NCBI RefSeq assembly: GCF_011074795.1
Contig: NZ_JAAMPF010000026.1
Span: 240,788 to 304,787 of the forward strand
Direction: 5' to 3'
DNA length: 64,000 bases
Origin: Marinobacter salicampi
Lineage (GTDB): Bacteria > Pseudomonadota > Gammaproteobacteria > Pseudomonadales > Oleiphilaceae
Positions 8,774 to 17,368 of the stretch are shown one piece after another. Made by a program: the position numbers and the translations under genes. The notes under the pieces are model-generated. The model did not search any database and had not been told where the DNA came from. It saw nothing but the letters and a program-made list of their open reading frames with translations. Position 1 is the first letter of the stretch. Every line of letters begins with the position of its first letter.

Positions 8774-9235
8774 ATGGCCCAACCTCGTGTTGTCACCATC
8801 CATTACACGCTCACTAACGACCAGGGAGAGCAGCTAGACTCCTCCCGCGAGGAAGGCCGTGAGCCGCTGACATACCTGGAAGGTGCTCAAAATATTATTG
8901 GTGGACTCGAAAACGCGCTCACCGAAAAAGCCCCCGGCGACCAGCTGAAAGTGTCCATCGAGCCCGCTGAAGGTTATGGCGAAGTCAACGAAGAGCTGGT
9001 CCAGCCGGTTCCCCGTTCCGCGTTCGAGGGGGTCGAATCCATCGAACCCGGGATGCAGTTCCAGGCTCAGACCCCGGGCGGCCCGCAGGTGGTTCGTGTG
9101 GTAGAAGTCAACGATGAGACCGTCACCATCGACGCCAATCATCCATTGGCAGGCGAAACCCTGCATTTCGACGTGGAAGTGGTCGACACCCGCGAAGCGA
9201 GTGAGGAAGAATCCGAACACGGTCACGTGCACTGA
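8774..9235 (+). CDS. SlyD-like FKBP-type peptidyl-prolyl isomerase
   Basis: A 153-residue FKBP domain with the inserted-flap organisation of SlyD/FkpB proteins: VVTIHYTLTNDQGEQLDSS, IIGGLENAL and, after the flap, NHPLAGETLHFDVEVV. It catalyses cis-trans isomerisation at prolines and acts as a chaperone. The tail is acidic and ends in EHGHVH, a very short metal-binding-like end compared with the His-rich E. coli SlyD tail. AAGGAG lies 6 bases upstream of the ATG, and a strong terminator follows 16 bases after the stop. It appears to be monocistronic. Confidence 0.9.
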   Translation: MAQPRVVTIHYTLTNDQGEQLDSSREEGREPLTYLEGAQNIIGGLENALTEKAPGDQLKVSIEPAEGYGEVNEELVQPVPRSAFEGVESIEPGMQFQAQTPGGPQVVRVVEVNDETVTIDANHPLAGETLHFDVEVVDTREASEEESEHGHVH

Positions 9236-9251
9236 TCGTTTAGTCCGGTTC

Positions 9252-9284
9252 AAAAAAGCGGTCTCTTTCGAGACCGCTTTTTTT
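9252..9284 (+). terminator. Rho-independent terminator after the SlyD-like gene
   Basis: A stem of GCGGTCTC and GAGACCGC with a TTTC loop, preceded by six A and followed by seven T. The flanking A and T runs make it potentially bidirectional. Confidence 0.95.
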
Positions 9285-9473
9285 ATGCCTGAGATTCCGT
9301 CTGAGCCTTATTAAACAAGGCTATCGGGCAAGCACCGATCCGGTTATTGATTGACGCTGCAGTAGTGTTGCACCCTGAGCCTGAACAACTTGAATTACGC
9401 AATGCCGCAGATATATGCAGTGTTCGGCTGTGAGACCAATTGTTTTTTTTAGTGGCAATTACAGGAGGTAACT

Positions 9474-10073
9474 ATGACAAAGGCACTTGTACTTTATTAC
9501 TCAAGCTACGGGCATATCGAAGCTATGGCGGAAGCTATGGCGGAAGGTGTCCGAAAGGCGGGCATAGAGGTCGATATCAAGCGTGTTCCGGAGACAGTTC
9601 CCGACGACGTCGCACGTAAAGCCAACTTCAAGCTGGACCAGGAAGCGCCCGTGGCCAAAGTTGATGATTTGGCCGATTACGACGCCATAATCGTTGGTAC
9701 CGGGACCCGGTTCGGGCGGGTGAGCAGTCAGATGGCCACGTTTCTGGATCAGGCCGGCGGTCTCTGGGCCAGTGGCGCTCTTAATGGCAAGGTCGGCGGG
9801 GCTTTCACCTCGAGCAATAGCCAGCATGGCGGTCAGGAGACGACGCTGTTCTCCATTATCACCAACCTGCTGCACTTCGGTTTGACGATCGTGGGGTTGC
9901 CGTACAGTCACCAGGGACAGACCACAATGGAGGAAATTGTGGGTGGCTCGCCTTATGGAGCCACCACTATTGCCGGTACCGATGGCTCCCGGCAACCGAG
10001 CGAGATCGAGCTCGAAGGTGCCCGGCATCAGGGTGAATTGATCGGAAAAACAACGGCCAAACTTTTCGGTTGA
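9474..10073 (+). CDS. wrbA: NAD(P)H:quinone oxidoreductase, WrbA type
   Basis: A 199-residue flavodoxin-like protein. [14 protein letters not shown] (residues 8-21) is the FMN phosphate loop, [17 protein letters not shown] is the WrbA-specific segment and [15 protein letters not shown] binds the isoalloxazine ring. The length matches WrbA (about 198). It performs two-electron quinone reduction and so protects against redox cycling. AGGAGG is centred 8 bases before the ATG. It converges on the ETF:quinone oxidoreductase gene, with a hairpin between them. Confidence 0.95.
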   Translation: MTKALVLYYSSYGHIEAMAEAMAEGVRKAGIEVDIKRVPETVPDDVARKANFKLDQEAPVAKVDDLADYDAIIVGTGTRFGRVSSQMATFLDQAGGLWASGALNGKVGGAFTSSNSQHGGQETTLFSIITNLLHFGLTIVGLPYSHQGQTTMEEIVGGSPYGATTIAGTDGSRQPSEIELEGARHQGELIGKTTAKLFG

Positions 10074-10075
10074 GT

Positions 10076-10104
10076 AAAAAAAAGCGGCTCTAAACGAGCC
10101 GCTT
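10076..10104 (-). terminator. Terminator between wrbA and etfD
   Basis: A perfect 9-base stem (AAGCGGCTC/GAGCCGCTT) with a 5-base loop. The eight A bases at 10076-10083 become a T tract on the minus strand, so it best serves the minus-strand ETF:quinone oxidoreductase gene; the hairpin may also end wrbA transcripts. Confidence 0.85.
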
Positions 10105-10140
10105 GCAATACTTCAGGATTCACTTGAACCCTTCTATCCC

Positions 10141-11793
10141 CTACATGTTGGGGTAGTTCGGTCCGCCTCCCCCTTCCGGGGTCACCCAGTTGATGTTCTG
10201 GGCAGGGTCCTTGATGTCGCAGGTCTTGCAGTGAACGCAGTTCTGGGCATTAATCTGAAACCGCTTGCCGCTGCCATCGTCTTTCTCAACTACTTCGTAA
10301 ACGCCAGCTGGGCAATACCGCTGAGCCGGCTCGTCATACTTGGGCAGATTTTCCTCAATGGGAATAGCTGGGTTCTCAAGCTTCAGGTGAACCGGCTGGT
10401 CTTCCTCATGATTGGTGTTCGAGATAAACACCGATGACAAACGATCAAACGTCAGCTTGTTATCCGGCTTGGGATAGCTGATCTTCTTGCTTTCGGATGC
10501 CAGCTTGAGGGTCGCATAGTCCGGCACCGTGTCATGAAAGGTGAACGGCAGGCTCCGGCGCAGGATATTCTGCTCGAAGTAGGCGATACCACCGCCCACG
10601 ACGTTGCCAAACTTGTGCATGGCCGGGCTGAAGTTGCGCTCGTTGAAGAGCTCCTTGTACAGCCAGCTGTCTTTGAAGCGATCCTCGAAGCTGGTGATCT
10701 CTTCACCGCTCTTGCCTTCCTTCAGCGCTGCAAAAACCGCTTCCGCGCCCAGAAGACCGGACTTCATGGCAGTGTGGGAGCCCTTGATCTTGGAGCTGTT
10801 GAGAGTCCCAGCATCACAGCCCAGCAGAAGGCCGCCGGGGAAGCTCATTTTGGGTAGCGAGTTGAAGCCACCCTTGGTAATGGCCCGTGCGCCGTAGGAA
10901 ACCCGTTTGCCGCCTTCCAGATGCTTGTTGATCTCCGGGTGCAGTTTCAGCCGCTGAAACTCCTCGAACGGCGCCATATGGGGATTGCTATAGGACAGAT
11001 CCGCAATCAGACCCACATAGACCTGGCCATTTTCAAGGTGGTACAGGAAGGAGCCGCCGGTGGAGCCGGTCTCTTTCAGTGGCCAGCCCGTGGTGTGAAC
11101 CACCAGCCCTGGTTCGTGTTTAGCTGGATCGATATCCCAGAGTTCTTTGATGCCGATGCCGTAATGCTGCGGGTCCTTGCCTTCGTCCAGCTTGAAATCC
11201 CGTATAAGGCGCTTGCCCAGGTGGCCCCGGCAACCCTCGGTAAAGAGCGTATACTTTGCTCGCAGCTCCATGCCCGGCATGAAGCTGTCTTTTTCGCTGC
11301 CGTCCCGTGCAACACCCATGTCTCCGGTAATGATACCCTTGACCTGGCCATCCTCAACGATGGTCTCTGCTGCCGCAAAACCAGGGTAGACTTCGACGCC
11401 CATGGCTTCGGCCTGCTCGGCCAGCCAGCGGCAAAGGTTGCCCAGGCTGATGATATAATTGCCGTGATTGTGCATGCTCTTCGGCACGAAGGCGCCAGGC
11501 ACTTTGGTGGCGGACGCCTGGTCCTTGAGCAGGAAGATGTCATCACGCGTGACCGGCGTATTAAGGGGAGCGCCTTTTTCCTTCCAGTCGGGAAACAGCT
11601 CGTTAAGGGCCGTCGGCTCGAAGACCGTACCGGCCATGATGTGAGCGCCGATCTCGGAACCCTTTTCGACCACACAAACGGTCTTTTCTTCGCCGGCTTC
11701 CTCGGCCAACTGCATGATACGACAGGCAGCCGAAAGGCCTGCTGGCCCACCGCCGACGATCAGAACATCAAATTCCATCGATTCGCGTTCCAC
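10141..11793 (-). CDS. etfD: Electron transfer flavoprotein:ubiquinone oxidoreductase
   Basis: A 550-residue membrane-associated iron-sulfur flavoprotein, the usual bacterial ETF-QO length. FDVLIVGGGPAGLSAACR at the N-terminus binds FAD. The C-terminal CPAGVYEV...NCVHCKTCDIKDP cysteines bind the 4Fe-4S cluster. It passes electrons from reduced ETF to the quinone pool during fatty acid and amino acid oxidation. The start is taken as GTG 11793 because GAGGAG lies six bases upstream; ATG 11778 (MEFDVL) is too far from it, and a longer frame to 11883 has no support. It is divergent from etfBA across a spacer with a PsrA-like palindrome. Confidence 0.95.
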   Translation of the reverse strand: MERESMEFDVLIVGGGPAGLSAACRIMQLAEEAGEEKTVCVVEKGSEIGAHIMAGTVFEPTALNELFPDWKEKGAPLNTPVTRDDIFLLKDQASATKVPGAFVPKSMHNHGNYIISLGNLCRWLAEQAEAMGVEVYPGFAAAETIVEDGQVKGIITGDMGVARDGSEKDSFMPGMELRAKYTLFTEGCRGHLGKRLIRDFKLDEGKDPQHYGIGIKELWDIDPAKHEPGLVVHTTGWPLKETGSTGGSFLYHLENGQVYVGLIADLSYSNPHMAPFEEFQRLKLHPEINKHLEGGKRVSYGARAITKGGFNSLPKMSFPGGLLLGCDAGTLNSSKIKGSHTAMKSGLLGAEAVFAALKEGKSGEEITSFEDRFKDSWLYKELFNERNFSPAMHKFGNVVGGGIAYFEQNILRRSLPFTFHDTVPDYATLKLASESKKISYPKPDNKLTFDRLSSVFISNTNHEEDQPVHLKLENPAIPIEENLPKYDEPAQRYCPAGVYEVVEKDDGSGKRFQINAQNCVHCKTCDIKDPAQNINWVTPEGGGGPNYPNM

Positions 11794-12501
11794 GTTGGTC
11801 TCCTCAAACTTCGCAGTGGATATAAGGACTTCGACGCTTCTTGCGCCCGTGATCAGCTCATTGGAGCGGTCGCCACGGGGCAAACGGCTACTGCCGCGCT
11901 GACTAATCCTGTTCTCTCTTCTAATAGACCAGCCGTAATGGCTGCCTTTTCCATAAGGGGGCCATGATACCCAAATATAAGCAATCGAACGACTTTTGCG
12001 GTCTCTGCCCGCCCGACCCCATACCTTGAGGATATAATAATCCGGTAATCAAACAAACGTTTGTTTGAAATTCCTCTGATCCTTTGGCATTGTAAAGCGA
12101 CCCTGCTGCCTCCATCTTTTACATTCAGACACAGATATCTGGGATCGTAGATCCGGGTAATGCAGGGAAAGCGCGCTTTGGATGTCTGCGGTGGTCTGTT
12201 GTTATGAGTCGGTTCAATTTATGGTCTCATGGCTCAGACGGCACAGGCAAGCGCTCGTTGGCCCCTGTGGCGGCCACGACGGCCATTCGGGGCTATTGAC
12301 CCGTTTAGGCTTTGGCGTCAGTATTATGGCGCCCTGGGGCACGCACTAGCCTTTAAAAGCGGAACCAGGTAAGAAACAGGCAGACATAACGGTCGATTGG
12401 TCATTAGACGAATCGATGCGACAGGTACCGAATCCAGGGACGCTGGTCACTGTGACAACCGGTGCGAGTCATTCAACCCATCGTAGAAGAACGAGGAATC
12501 T
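11794..12501. other. Long divergent regulatory spacer between etfD and etfB
   Basis: About 708 bases without a convincing gene. It holds a perfect 20-base palindrome at 12049-12068 and, next to it on the minus strand, an AT-rich TATTATAT-like stretch at about 12032-12040 that could be the -10 of an etfD promoter. Nothing else could be supported; small open frames on the minus strand here lack ribosome sites and domain features. Confidence 0.6.
12049..12068. promoter_or_regulatory. Perfect palindrome matching the PsrA box
   Basis: TCAAACAAACGTTTGTTTGA is fully self-complementary. It contains two overlapping matches to the published Pseudomonas PsrA pattern (G/C)AAAC-N2-4-GTTTG(/C), for example CAAAC-N4-GTTTG at 12050-12063. 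PsrA is a TetR-family repressor of beta-oxidation genes released by long-chain fatty acyl ligands, and etf genes are known targets in P. aeruginosa. It lies 256 bases from etfD and 434 from etfB, closest to the putative etfD promoter. The regulator gene is not in this window. Confidence 0.75.
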
Positions 12502-13251
12502 ATGAAGGTTCTGGTCGCTGTAAAACGAGTAATCGACTACAACGTCAAGGTACGCGTCAAGCCGGACAACACCGGTGTTGATCTTGCCAACGTAAAGATG
12601 GCAATGAACCCTTTCTGCGAAATCGCTGTCGAGGAAGCGGTTCGCCTGAAAGAGAAAGGTGTCGCGAGCGAAATCGTCGTGGTATCCATCGGGCCCAAAG
12701 CCTGCCAGGAGCAGATCCGTACCGCTCTGGCACTGGGCGCTGACCGGGGTATCCATATCGAGACTGACGAAGAGGTTCAGTCACTCGAAGCTGCCAAATT
12801 ACTGAAGTCCGTCGTGGAGAAAGAGCAGCCCAAGCTGGTCATTCTCGGCAAACAGTCCATTGATTCGGACAACAACCAGACCGGCCAGATGCTGGCGGCC
12901 TTAACCGGCATGGGGCAGGGCACATTCGCCTCCGAGGTGGTTGTCGAAGGTGAAAAGGTAACAGTGACCCGCGAAGTCGACGGTGGTCTGATTACGGTTT
13001 CCCTGGGCCTTCCGGCCGTGGTTACCACGGACCTGCGTCTGAACGAGCCGCGCTACGCCTCTTTGCCAAACATCATGAAGGCCAAGAAAAAGCCCCTGGA
13101 GTCCATGAGCCCGGCGGACCTGGGTGTCGACATCGCACAGCGGCTGACCACATTGAGGGTGGAAGCGCCTGCAGCACGTAAGGGTGGCATCAAGGTGGCT
13201 GACGTTGCAGAGCTTGTCGATAAACTGAAGAACGAAGCGAAGGTGATCTAA
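12502..13251 (+). CDS. etfB: Electron transfer flavoprotein beta subunit
   Basis: A 249-residue ETF beta subunit. [20 protein letters not shown] is the classical N-terminus, followed by [17 protein letters not shown], the [14 protein letters not shown] segment and the recognition loop region [20 protein letters not shown]. With EtfA it forms the soluble FAD/AMP heterodimer that accepts electrons from acyl-CoA dehydrogenases and delivers them to ETF-QO. It is adjacent to etfA with no spacer (TAA then ATG), so the two are cotranslated, and is divergent from the ETF-QO gene. Confidence 0.97.
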   Translation: MKVLVAVKRVIDYNVKVRVKPDNTGVDLANVKMAMNPFCEIAVEEAVRLKEKGVASEIVVVSIGPKACQEQIRTALALGADRGIHIETDEEVQSLEAAKLLKSVVEKEQPKLVILGKQSIDSDNNQTGQMLAALTGMGQGTFASEVVVEGEKVTVTREVDGGLITVSLGLPAVVTTDLRLNEPRYASLPNIMKAKKKPLESMSPADLGVDIAQRLTTLRVEAPAARKGGIKVADVAELVDKLKNEAKVI

Positions 13252-14193
13252 ATGAGCATCCTTGTAATTGCTGAACATGACAACAGCAGCCTGAAGCAGG
13301 CAACCCTGAACGTCGTGGCTGCTGCCAAGGCCGTTGGCGGCGATGTGGATGTGCTGGTCGCTGGTGAAAACGTCGGTGCCGTAGCAGAAGCGGCCGCCAA
13401 GGCGGAAGGTGTCAACAAGGTTCTGGTTGCAGATAACGCGGCCTATGGCCATTTTCTGGGTGAGAACCTGGCAGAGCTGGTGGCTGAGGTTGGCAAGGAT
13501 TACGGCCACATCTTTACGTCAGCCGGTACCACGGGCAAGGACTTCATGCCCCGGGTGGCTGCCCTGCTGGATGTCGCCCAGATTTCTGACATCATGGCCG
13601 TTGAATCCGAGGACACCTTTGTTCGTCCGATCTACGCGGGTAACGCCATCGCGACCGTGAAGAGCAGCGACAAGATCAAGGTGATCACTGTACGTCCCAC
13701 CGCCTTTGACCCGGTTGCTGCAGAGGGGGGCTCCGCCTCCGTCGAGAATCTGGACATCGTCAAAGATGCGGGCCTCTCAAGCTTTGTGAGCGAAGAGAAG
13801 GCCAAGTCTGACCGTCCCGATCTTGCCAGCGCTGGTGTGGTTGTTTCCGGTGGTCGTGGCATGCAGAACGGCGAAAACTTCAAGATGCTGGAGCAGGTCG
13901 CCGATGTTCTGGGGGCGGCTGTTGGTGCATCCCGTGCGGCAGTTGATGCGGGCTTTGTGCCTAACGACATGCAGGTCGGCCAGACAGGCAAGATTGTTGC
14001 GCCGCAATTGTATATTGCTGTTGGTATTTCCGGTGCCATTCAGCATCTGGCCGGCATGGGCGACTCCAAGGTGATCGTTGCGATCAACAAGGACGAAGAA
14101 GCGCCTATCTTCCAGGTCGCGGATTATGGTCTGGTCGCGGATTTGTTCGAAGCCATTCCTCAGCTTGAGGAAGAGTTGAAGAAAGTCGTCTAA
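13252..14193 (+). CDS. etfA: Electron transfer flavoprotein alpha subunit
   Basis: A 313-residue ETF alpha subunit. The FAD-binding C-terminal domain shows [58 protein letters not shown] in several conserved blocks, and [20 protein letters not shown]. The N-terminal domain pairs with EtfB. It accepts electrons from flavin dehydrogenases of beta-oxidation. A clear terminator lies 17 bases after the stop, so etfBA is a two-gene operon. Confidence 0.97.
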   Translation: MSILVIAEHDNSSLKQATLNVVAAAKAVGGDVDVLVAGENVGAVAEAAAKAEGVNKVLVADNAAYGHFLGENLAELVAEVGKDYGHIFTSAGTTGKDFMPRVAALLDVAQISDIMAVESEDTFVRPIYAGNAIATVKSSDKIKVITVRPTAFDPVAAEGGSASVENLDIVKDAGLSSFVSEEKAKSDRPDLASAGVVVSGGRGMQNGENFKMLEQVADVLGAAVGASRAAVDAGFVPNDMQVGQTGKIVAPQLYIAVGISGAIQHLAGMGDSKVIVAINKDEEAPIFQVADYGLVADLFEAIPQLEEELKKVV

Positions 14194-14210
14194 CTGACTG
14201 TCTGTGATGA

Positions 14211-14239
14211 AAAAGGGCGCCTCAGTGCGCCCTTTTTTT
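14211..14239 (+). terminator. Rho-independent terminator of etfBA
   Basis: A stem of AAAGGGCGC and GCGCCCTTT with a 6-base loop, followed by a T tract. Confidence 0.95.
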
Positions 14240-14302
14240 GTATCTTTTTTAACGCGCTATAACAGGGTATTATGCGCTCTCACACACTTTGGAGTAGTAA
14301 CT

Positions 14303-14584
14303 ATGGCACGTGCATCCGCCCGTCATCTGCTGGTTAAAGACGAAGCAACCTGTAATGAGCTGAAAGCTCGCATCGAGAAGGGCGAAGATTTCGCGGCCCT
14401 GGCCAAGGAGCACTCAACCTGCCCGTCTGGCCGCAGCGGTGGTGACCTTGGTGAGTTTGGCCGTGGTCAGATGGTTCCCGAGTTCGACAAGGTCGTTTTC
14501 TCAGCCCCTATCAAGGAAGTGCAGGGCCCCGTTAAAACCCAGTTTGGCTACCACCTTCTGGAAGTGACCTCCCGTCAGGACTGA
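14303..14584 (+). CDS. ppiC: Parvulin-type peptidyl-prolyl isomerase
   Basis: A 93-residue single-domain parvulin, the same size as E. coli PpiC. ARASARHLLVKDEATC holds the first active-site histidine, followed by CPSGRSGGDLGEFGRGQMVPEFDKVVF and GYHLLEVTSRQD. It is cytoplasmic, with no signal peptide. ATG 14303 has GGAG eight bases upstream; the open frame reaches back to 14204, through the etfA terminator, and that extension is rejected. It ends in its own terminator. Confidence 0.95.
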   Translation: MARASARHLLVKDEATCNELKARIEKGEDFAALAKEHSTCPSGRSGGDLGEFGRGQMVPEFDKVVFSAPIKEVQGPVKTQFGYHLLEVTSRQD

Positions 14585-14600
14585 TCAGAACAGGTTGGCG

Positions 14601-14632
14601 CTGCCGGGCGCGATATCTGCCCGGCAGATTTT
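14601..14632 (+). terminator. Rho-independent terminator of ppiC
   Basis: A perfect 9-base GC-rich stem (CTGCCGGGC/GCCCGGCAG) with a 9-base loop, followed by ATTTT. It reaches the stop codon of the convergent gene. Confidence 0.8.
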
Positions 14633-15098
14633 ACGGTTGATCCCCGCTTCCGTGCTTCTTGCTGTCCCGGTTCTGGTTTGTTCGTTTAGCTTTGCTGTCC
14701 ATTACCCTATTGGCCAAGCCATGAAATGCGCGGTTGGTTGTCCGTAACGAACGATAGAAGCTACGGCTTTTGGTGTCGTGAACTGTCTTGGCCCTGCGGG
14801 CATCGGCGCGGAACCTTTCACTTGTCGAGAGGCGGTCGATCACCTCGAAGGTCGTGGACGTAATCGCACGATGGATTACTTCCACTGCGGTAGTGCTGGT
14901 CCGAACGGTCTCTTCCACAAGACGCGCCCGGTTTCTGAACTCAATCAGATCCAATTGTCGCTTTCCCGCCTGATTGACCAGTGCCGCGAGCCCGGCGCTC
15001 AGTATCCGACCCAAACTGTGGTTCCGGTGGCTGAGTCGGGCGGTGGCTGCCAGCAGCCCAAGTCCGATTAACGCCAACAAGGTGTTCAGAATAATCAT
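14631..15098 (-). CDS. Small membrane-anchored protein, unrecognised
   Basis: A 155-residue protein with one N-terminal hydrophobic segment (MIILNTLLALIGLGLLAATA), then a mostly helical, Arg/Thr-rich region (residues 40-130) and a very basic C-terminus (KAKRTNQNRDSKKHGSGDQP). I do not recognise the family. It lies 25 bases after the next small membrane-anchored gene and shares that layout (N-terminal anchor, cytoplasmic helix), so the two probably form an operon. The overlap of its stop with the ppiC terminator tail supports a real convergent gene end. Confidence 0.6.
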   Translation of the reverse strand: MIILNTLLALIGLGLLAATARLSHRNHSLGRILSAGLAALVNQAGKRQLDLIEFRNRARLVEETVRTSTTAVEVIHRAITSTTFEVIDRLSTSERFRADARRAKTVHDTKSRSFYRSLRTTNRAFHGLANRVMDSKAKRTNQNRDSKKHGSGDQP

Positions 15099-15123
15099 GC
15101 TGGTGTACCCCTGTATTCACGCA

Positions 15124-15465
15124 CTATCGGTATTCGACATTCAGCTCAACATCAATATCCCGGGCAGCAAGCTCTTCACCAACCTCTTTCATGACCTGCT
15201 GGTACACCATCTTCTGGACCATCACCGGCAGACGATCCGCCAGGATCCTTGCAGAGCGTGATTCCCGCTTTGCCACTGCAATCGGGTCGAGCACCCGTAA
15301 CGTAAGCACAAGCTGGGGCTCCCGGGAAGTGAGACGGCCGGTGCCCAATTCGTCCAGTTGGGCCAGGGCGTGGTCGAGACGCTGGTTCTGCAGGCGCAGG
15401 CGGTGGTAGAGCAGACCTATGCCGGCAATCAGTACCAGTAAGATTAAAGTGAAAATATAGGACAC
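15124..15465 (-). CDS. Small membrane-anchored protein, unrecognised
   Basis: A 113-residue protein: one N-terminal transmembrane helix (MSYIFTLILLVLIAGIGLLY), a heptad-like helix LRLQNQRLDHALAQLDEL, then a soluble domain with alternating strands (PQLVLTLRVLDP, DIDVELNVEYR). The pattern is seen in conserved hypothetical proteins of Marinobacter and pseudomonads, but I cannot name a family. It is the first gene of a two-gene minus-strand unit. Confidence 0.6.
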   Translation of the reverse strand: MSYIFTLILLVLIAGIGLLYHRLRLQNQRLDHALAQLDELGTGRLTSREPQLVLTLRVLDPIAVAKRESRSARILADRLPVMVQKMVYQQVMKEVGEELAARDIDVELNVEYR

Positions 15466-15658
15466 GTGAGGCCTCTCTGTTTTCTATGCCACTGGTCTGA
15501 TCCAGTCTGACGGAGCAATCCCGGGAATCGATTGGCCGAGTTGCCCATAATTTCCCATAAAACAGGGAAAAAACCCGTAAAATCGTGGAATATTTGCGGG
15601 CAGAGATCAACTCGGCGCACAATTCGTCTTTCTTTACACCCATACAGGAGATCATCCC

Positions 15659-16075
15659 ATGGTCTGGTTCAAAGCTTTCGTTGCGGGATTTCTTTCGACC
15701 CTGATATTTCATCAGGGCCTGTTTGCAGTTTTCTTCTACGCGGGCATGGCTCCCTCGGAACCCTTTAACCTGACTCCTGTGCCTCCTATCGGGGTACCCG
15801 CGGTGATTTCTCTGGCCTTTTTCGGCGGGCTCTGGGGCATGGTACTCTGGGCAATCATTGGCCGTATGGCGACTACAGGGTTCTGGGCATTGGCGGTTAT
15901 TCTCGGTGCCGTCGCTCCCACTGCCGTTGCCATGCTGGTTGTTTTCCCCCTCAAAGGTCTGGAAGTGACCGCCCAGGCCTGGGTCGGGGGACTCATACTC
16001 AACGGATTCTGGGGACTCGGCCTGGCACTTTTTCTGGTGCTGATGGGCGCCCGGAACCCGAAAAGCCTGCAGTAG
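15659..16075 (+). CDS. Four-helix integral membrane protein, unrecognised
   Basis: A 138-residue, strongly hydrophobic protein with about four transmembrane segments (residues 5-28, 43-65, 72-95 and 108-130) and a short basic tail. It has no charged catalytic motif. Similar small proteins are annotated as conserved membrane proteins. A CAGGAGA site lies just upstream of the ATG. It precedes the saccharopine-dehydrogenase-like gene by 43 bases on the same strand. Confidence 0.7.
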   Translation: MVWFKAFVAGFLSTLIFHQGLFAVFFYAGMAPSEPFNLTPVPPIGVPAVISLAFFGGLWGMVLWAIIGRMATTGFWALAVILGAVAPTAVAMLVVFPLKGLEVTAQAWVGGLILNGFWGLGLALFLVLMGARNPKSLQ

Positions 16076-16118
16076 AAACCCACTTTCAGGAACCTATACC
16101 TTCAAATAAGGAAGATGA

Positions 16119-17351
16119 ATGACTGAACAACCGTATGACGTAGTGGTTTTTGGGGCCACCAGTTTTGTTGGCCAGATACTGACCCGCTACCTGTTCGAGA
16201 CCTTTGGGACCAAAGGTCAGATGAAATGGGCTATTGCAGGTCGCTCAGAACATAAGCTAGTGAATCTGAAGACAGACCTCGGTCCCGATGCCGCCGAACT
16301 GAATTTCATCCTTGCTGATGCTGAGGATGAGTTTTCCCTAAAGGCCATGTGTCAGTCGACCCGGGTTGTGATCTCCACCGTAGGGCCTTATGCGCTGTTT
16401 GGCGAGCCACTGGTCAAGGCCTGTGTGGAATCAGGTACGGATTACTGTGACCTGACCGGTGAAGTGCAGTGGATCCGAAAGATGATCCAGACCTATGAGG
16501 TCCAGGCAAAAGAATCTGGCGCTCGCATCGTCCATTGCTGTGGCTTTGATTCTATCCCCTCTGACATGGGCGTCTTTTTCCTCCAGCAACAAGCCAGGCA
16601 AACCCTGGGTGGGCCCTGCATTGAAATAAAAATGCGTGTTAAGGCGGCCAAAGGCGAATTTTCTGGAGGTACCGTTGCCAGTCTGATGAATGTCGCAAAA
16701 GAGGCGGCTTCGGACCCGGCACTGCGCAAAGAGCTGGCGAATCCGTTTTCTTTGTGTCCTCCGGGCCATCGCTCAACCCGACGCCAGCCCAATGTAAAGT
16801 CCGCCGAGTACGATGCGGATCTCAATGTCTGGCTGGCGCCGTTTGTCATGTCGGCCATTAACACGAGAATTGTGCACCGGTCCAACGCCATGCAGGGTGC
16901 CGCTTATGGCAAAGAATTCCAGTATGACGAGGCCATGATAGCGGGCAGGGGTCTTAAAGGCCGTCTCGCGGCGTATGGCATTACCGCGGCCATGGGTGGG
17001 TTCCTGGTAGCCTCAGCCATAAAGCCGAGCCGATGGGCACTTGAGCGGTTTGTGGTTCCCAAACCAGGGGAAGGCCCAAGCCGCAAATCCCAGGAGGAGG
17101 GCTACTACGATCTGCGGTTCGTTGGCAAGACGGCGGATGGCAAGACAATCCGTGCCAAGGTCGTGGGTGACCAGGACCCGGGCTACGGTTCAACCGGCAA
17201 GATGCTGGGCCAGGCGGGTGCCTGTCTGGCTTTTGATATTGCCAAGACCAATAAGCCCGGCGGCTTCTGGACTCCCGCCTCGATCTTTGAAGACAAGCTG
17301 TTAAGCCGCCTGCGTACCTACGCCGGGCTGACCTTCGAGCTTATCGAATAG
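16119..17351 (+). CDS. Saccharopine dehydrogenase-like / trans-acting enoyl reductase family protein
   Basis: A 410-residue oxidoreductase with an N-terminal NAD(P) Rossmann fold (YDVVVFGATSFVGQILTRYL, residues 6-25), then VISTVGPYALFGEPLVKACV and CCGFDSIPSDMGVFFLQ, characteristic of the saccharopine dehydrogenase-like family that includes mycobacterial trans-acting enoyl reductases. These modify lipids rather than lysine in most bacteria, so the substrate is unassigned. It converges on cydC with only 17 bases between stop codons and no visible terminator. Confidence 0.8.
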   Translation: MTEQPYDVVVFGATSFVGQILTRYLFETFGTKGQMKWAIAGRSEHKLVNLKTDLGPDAAELNFILADAEDEFSLKAMCQSTRVVISTVGPYALFGEPLVKACVESGTDYCDLTGEVQWIRKMIQTYEVQAKESGARIVHCCGFDSIPSDMGVFFLQQQARQTLGGPCIEIKMRVKAAKGEFSGGTVASLMNVAKEAASDPALRKELANPFSLCPPGHRSTRRQPNVKSAEYDADLNVWLAPFVMSAINTRIVHRSNAMQGAAYGKEFQYDEAMIAGRGLKGRLAAYGITAAMGGFLVASAIKPSRWALERFVVPKPGEGPSRKSQEEGYYDLRFVGKTADGKTIRAKVVGDQDPGYGSTGKMLGQAGACLAFDIAKTNKPGGFWTPASIFEDKLLSRLRTYAGLTFELIE

Positions 17352-17368
17352 GCTGTATGCTCATCCAG

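Noticed and set aside
10921..11967. 348-codon plus-strand open frame
   Set aside because: It is antisense to the well-supported ETF:quinone oxidoreductase gene and has no domain features.
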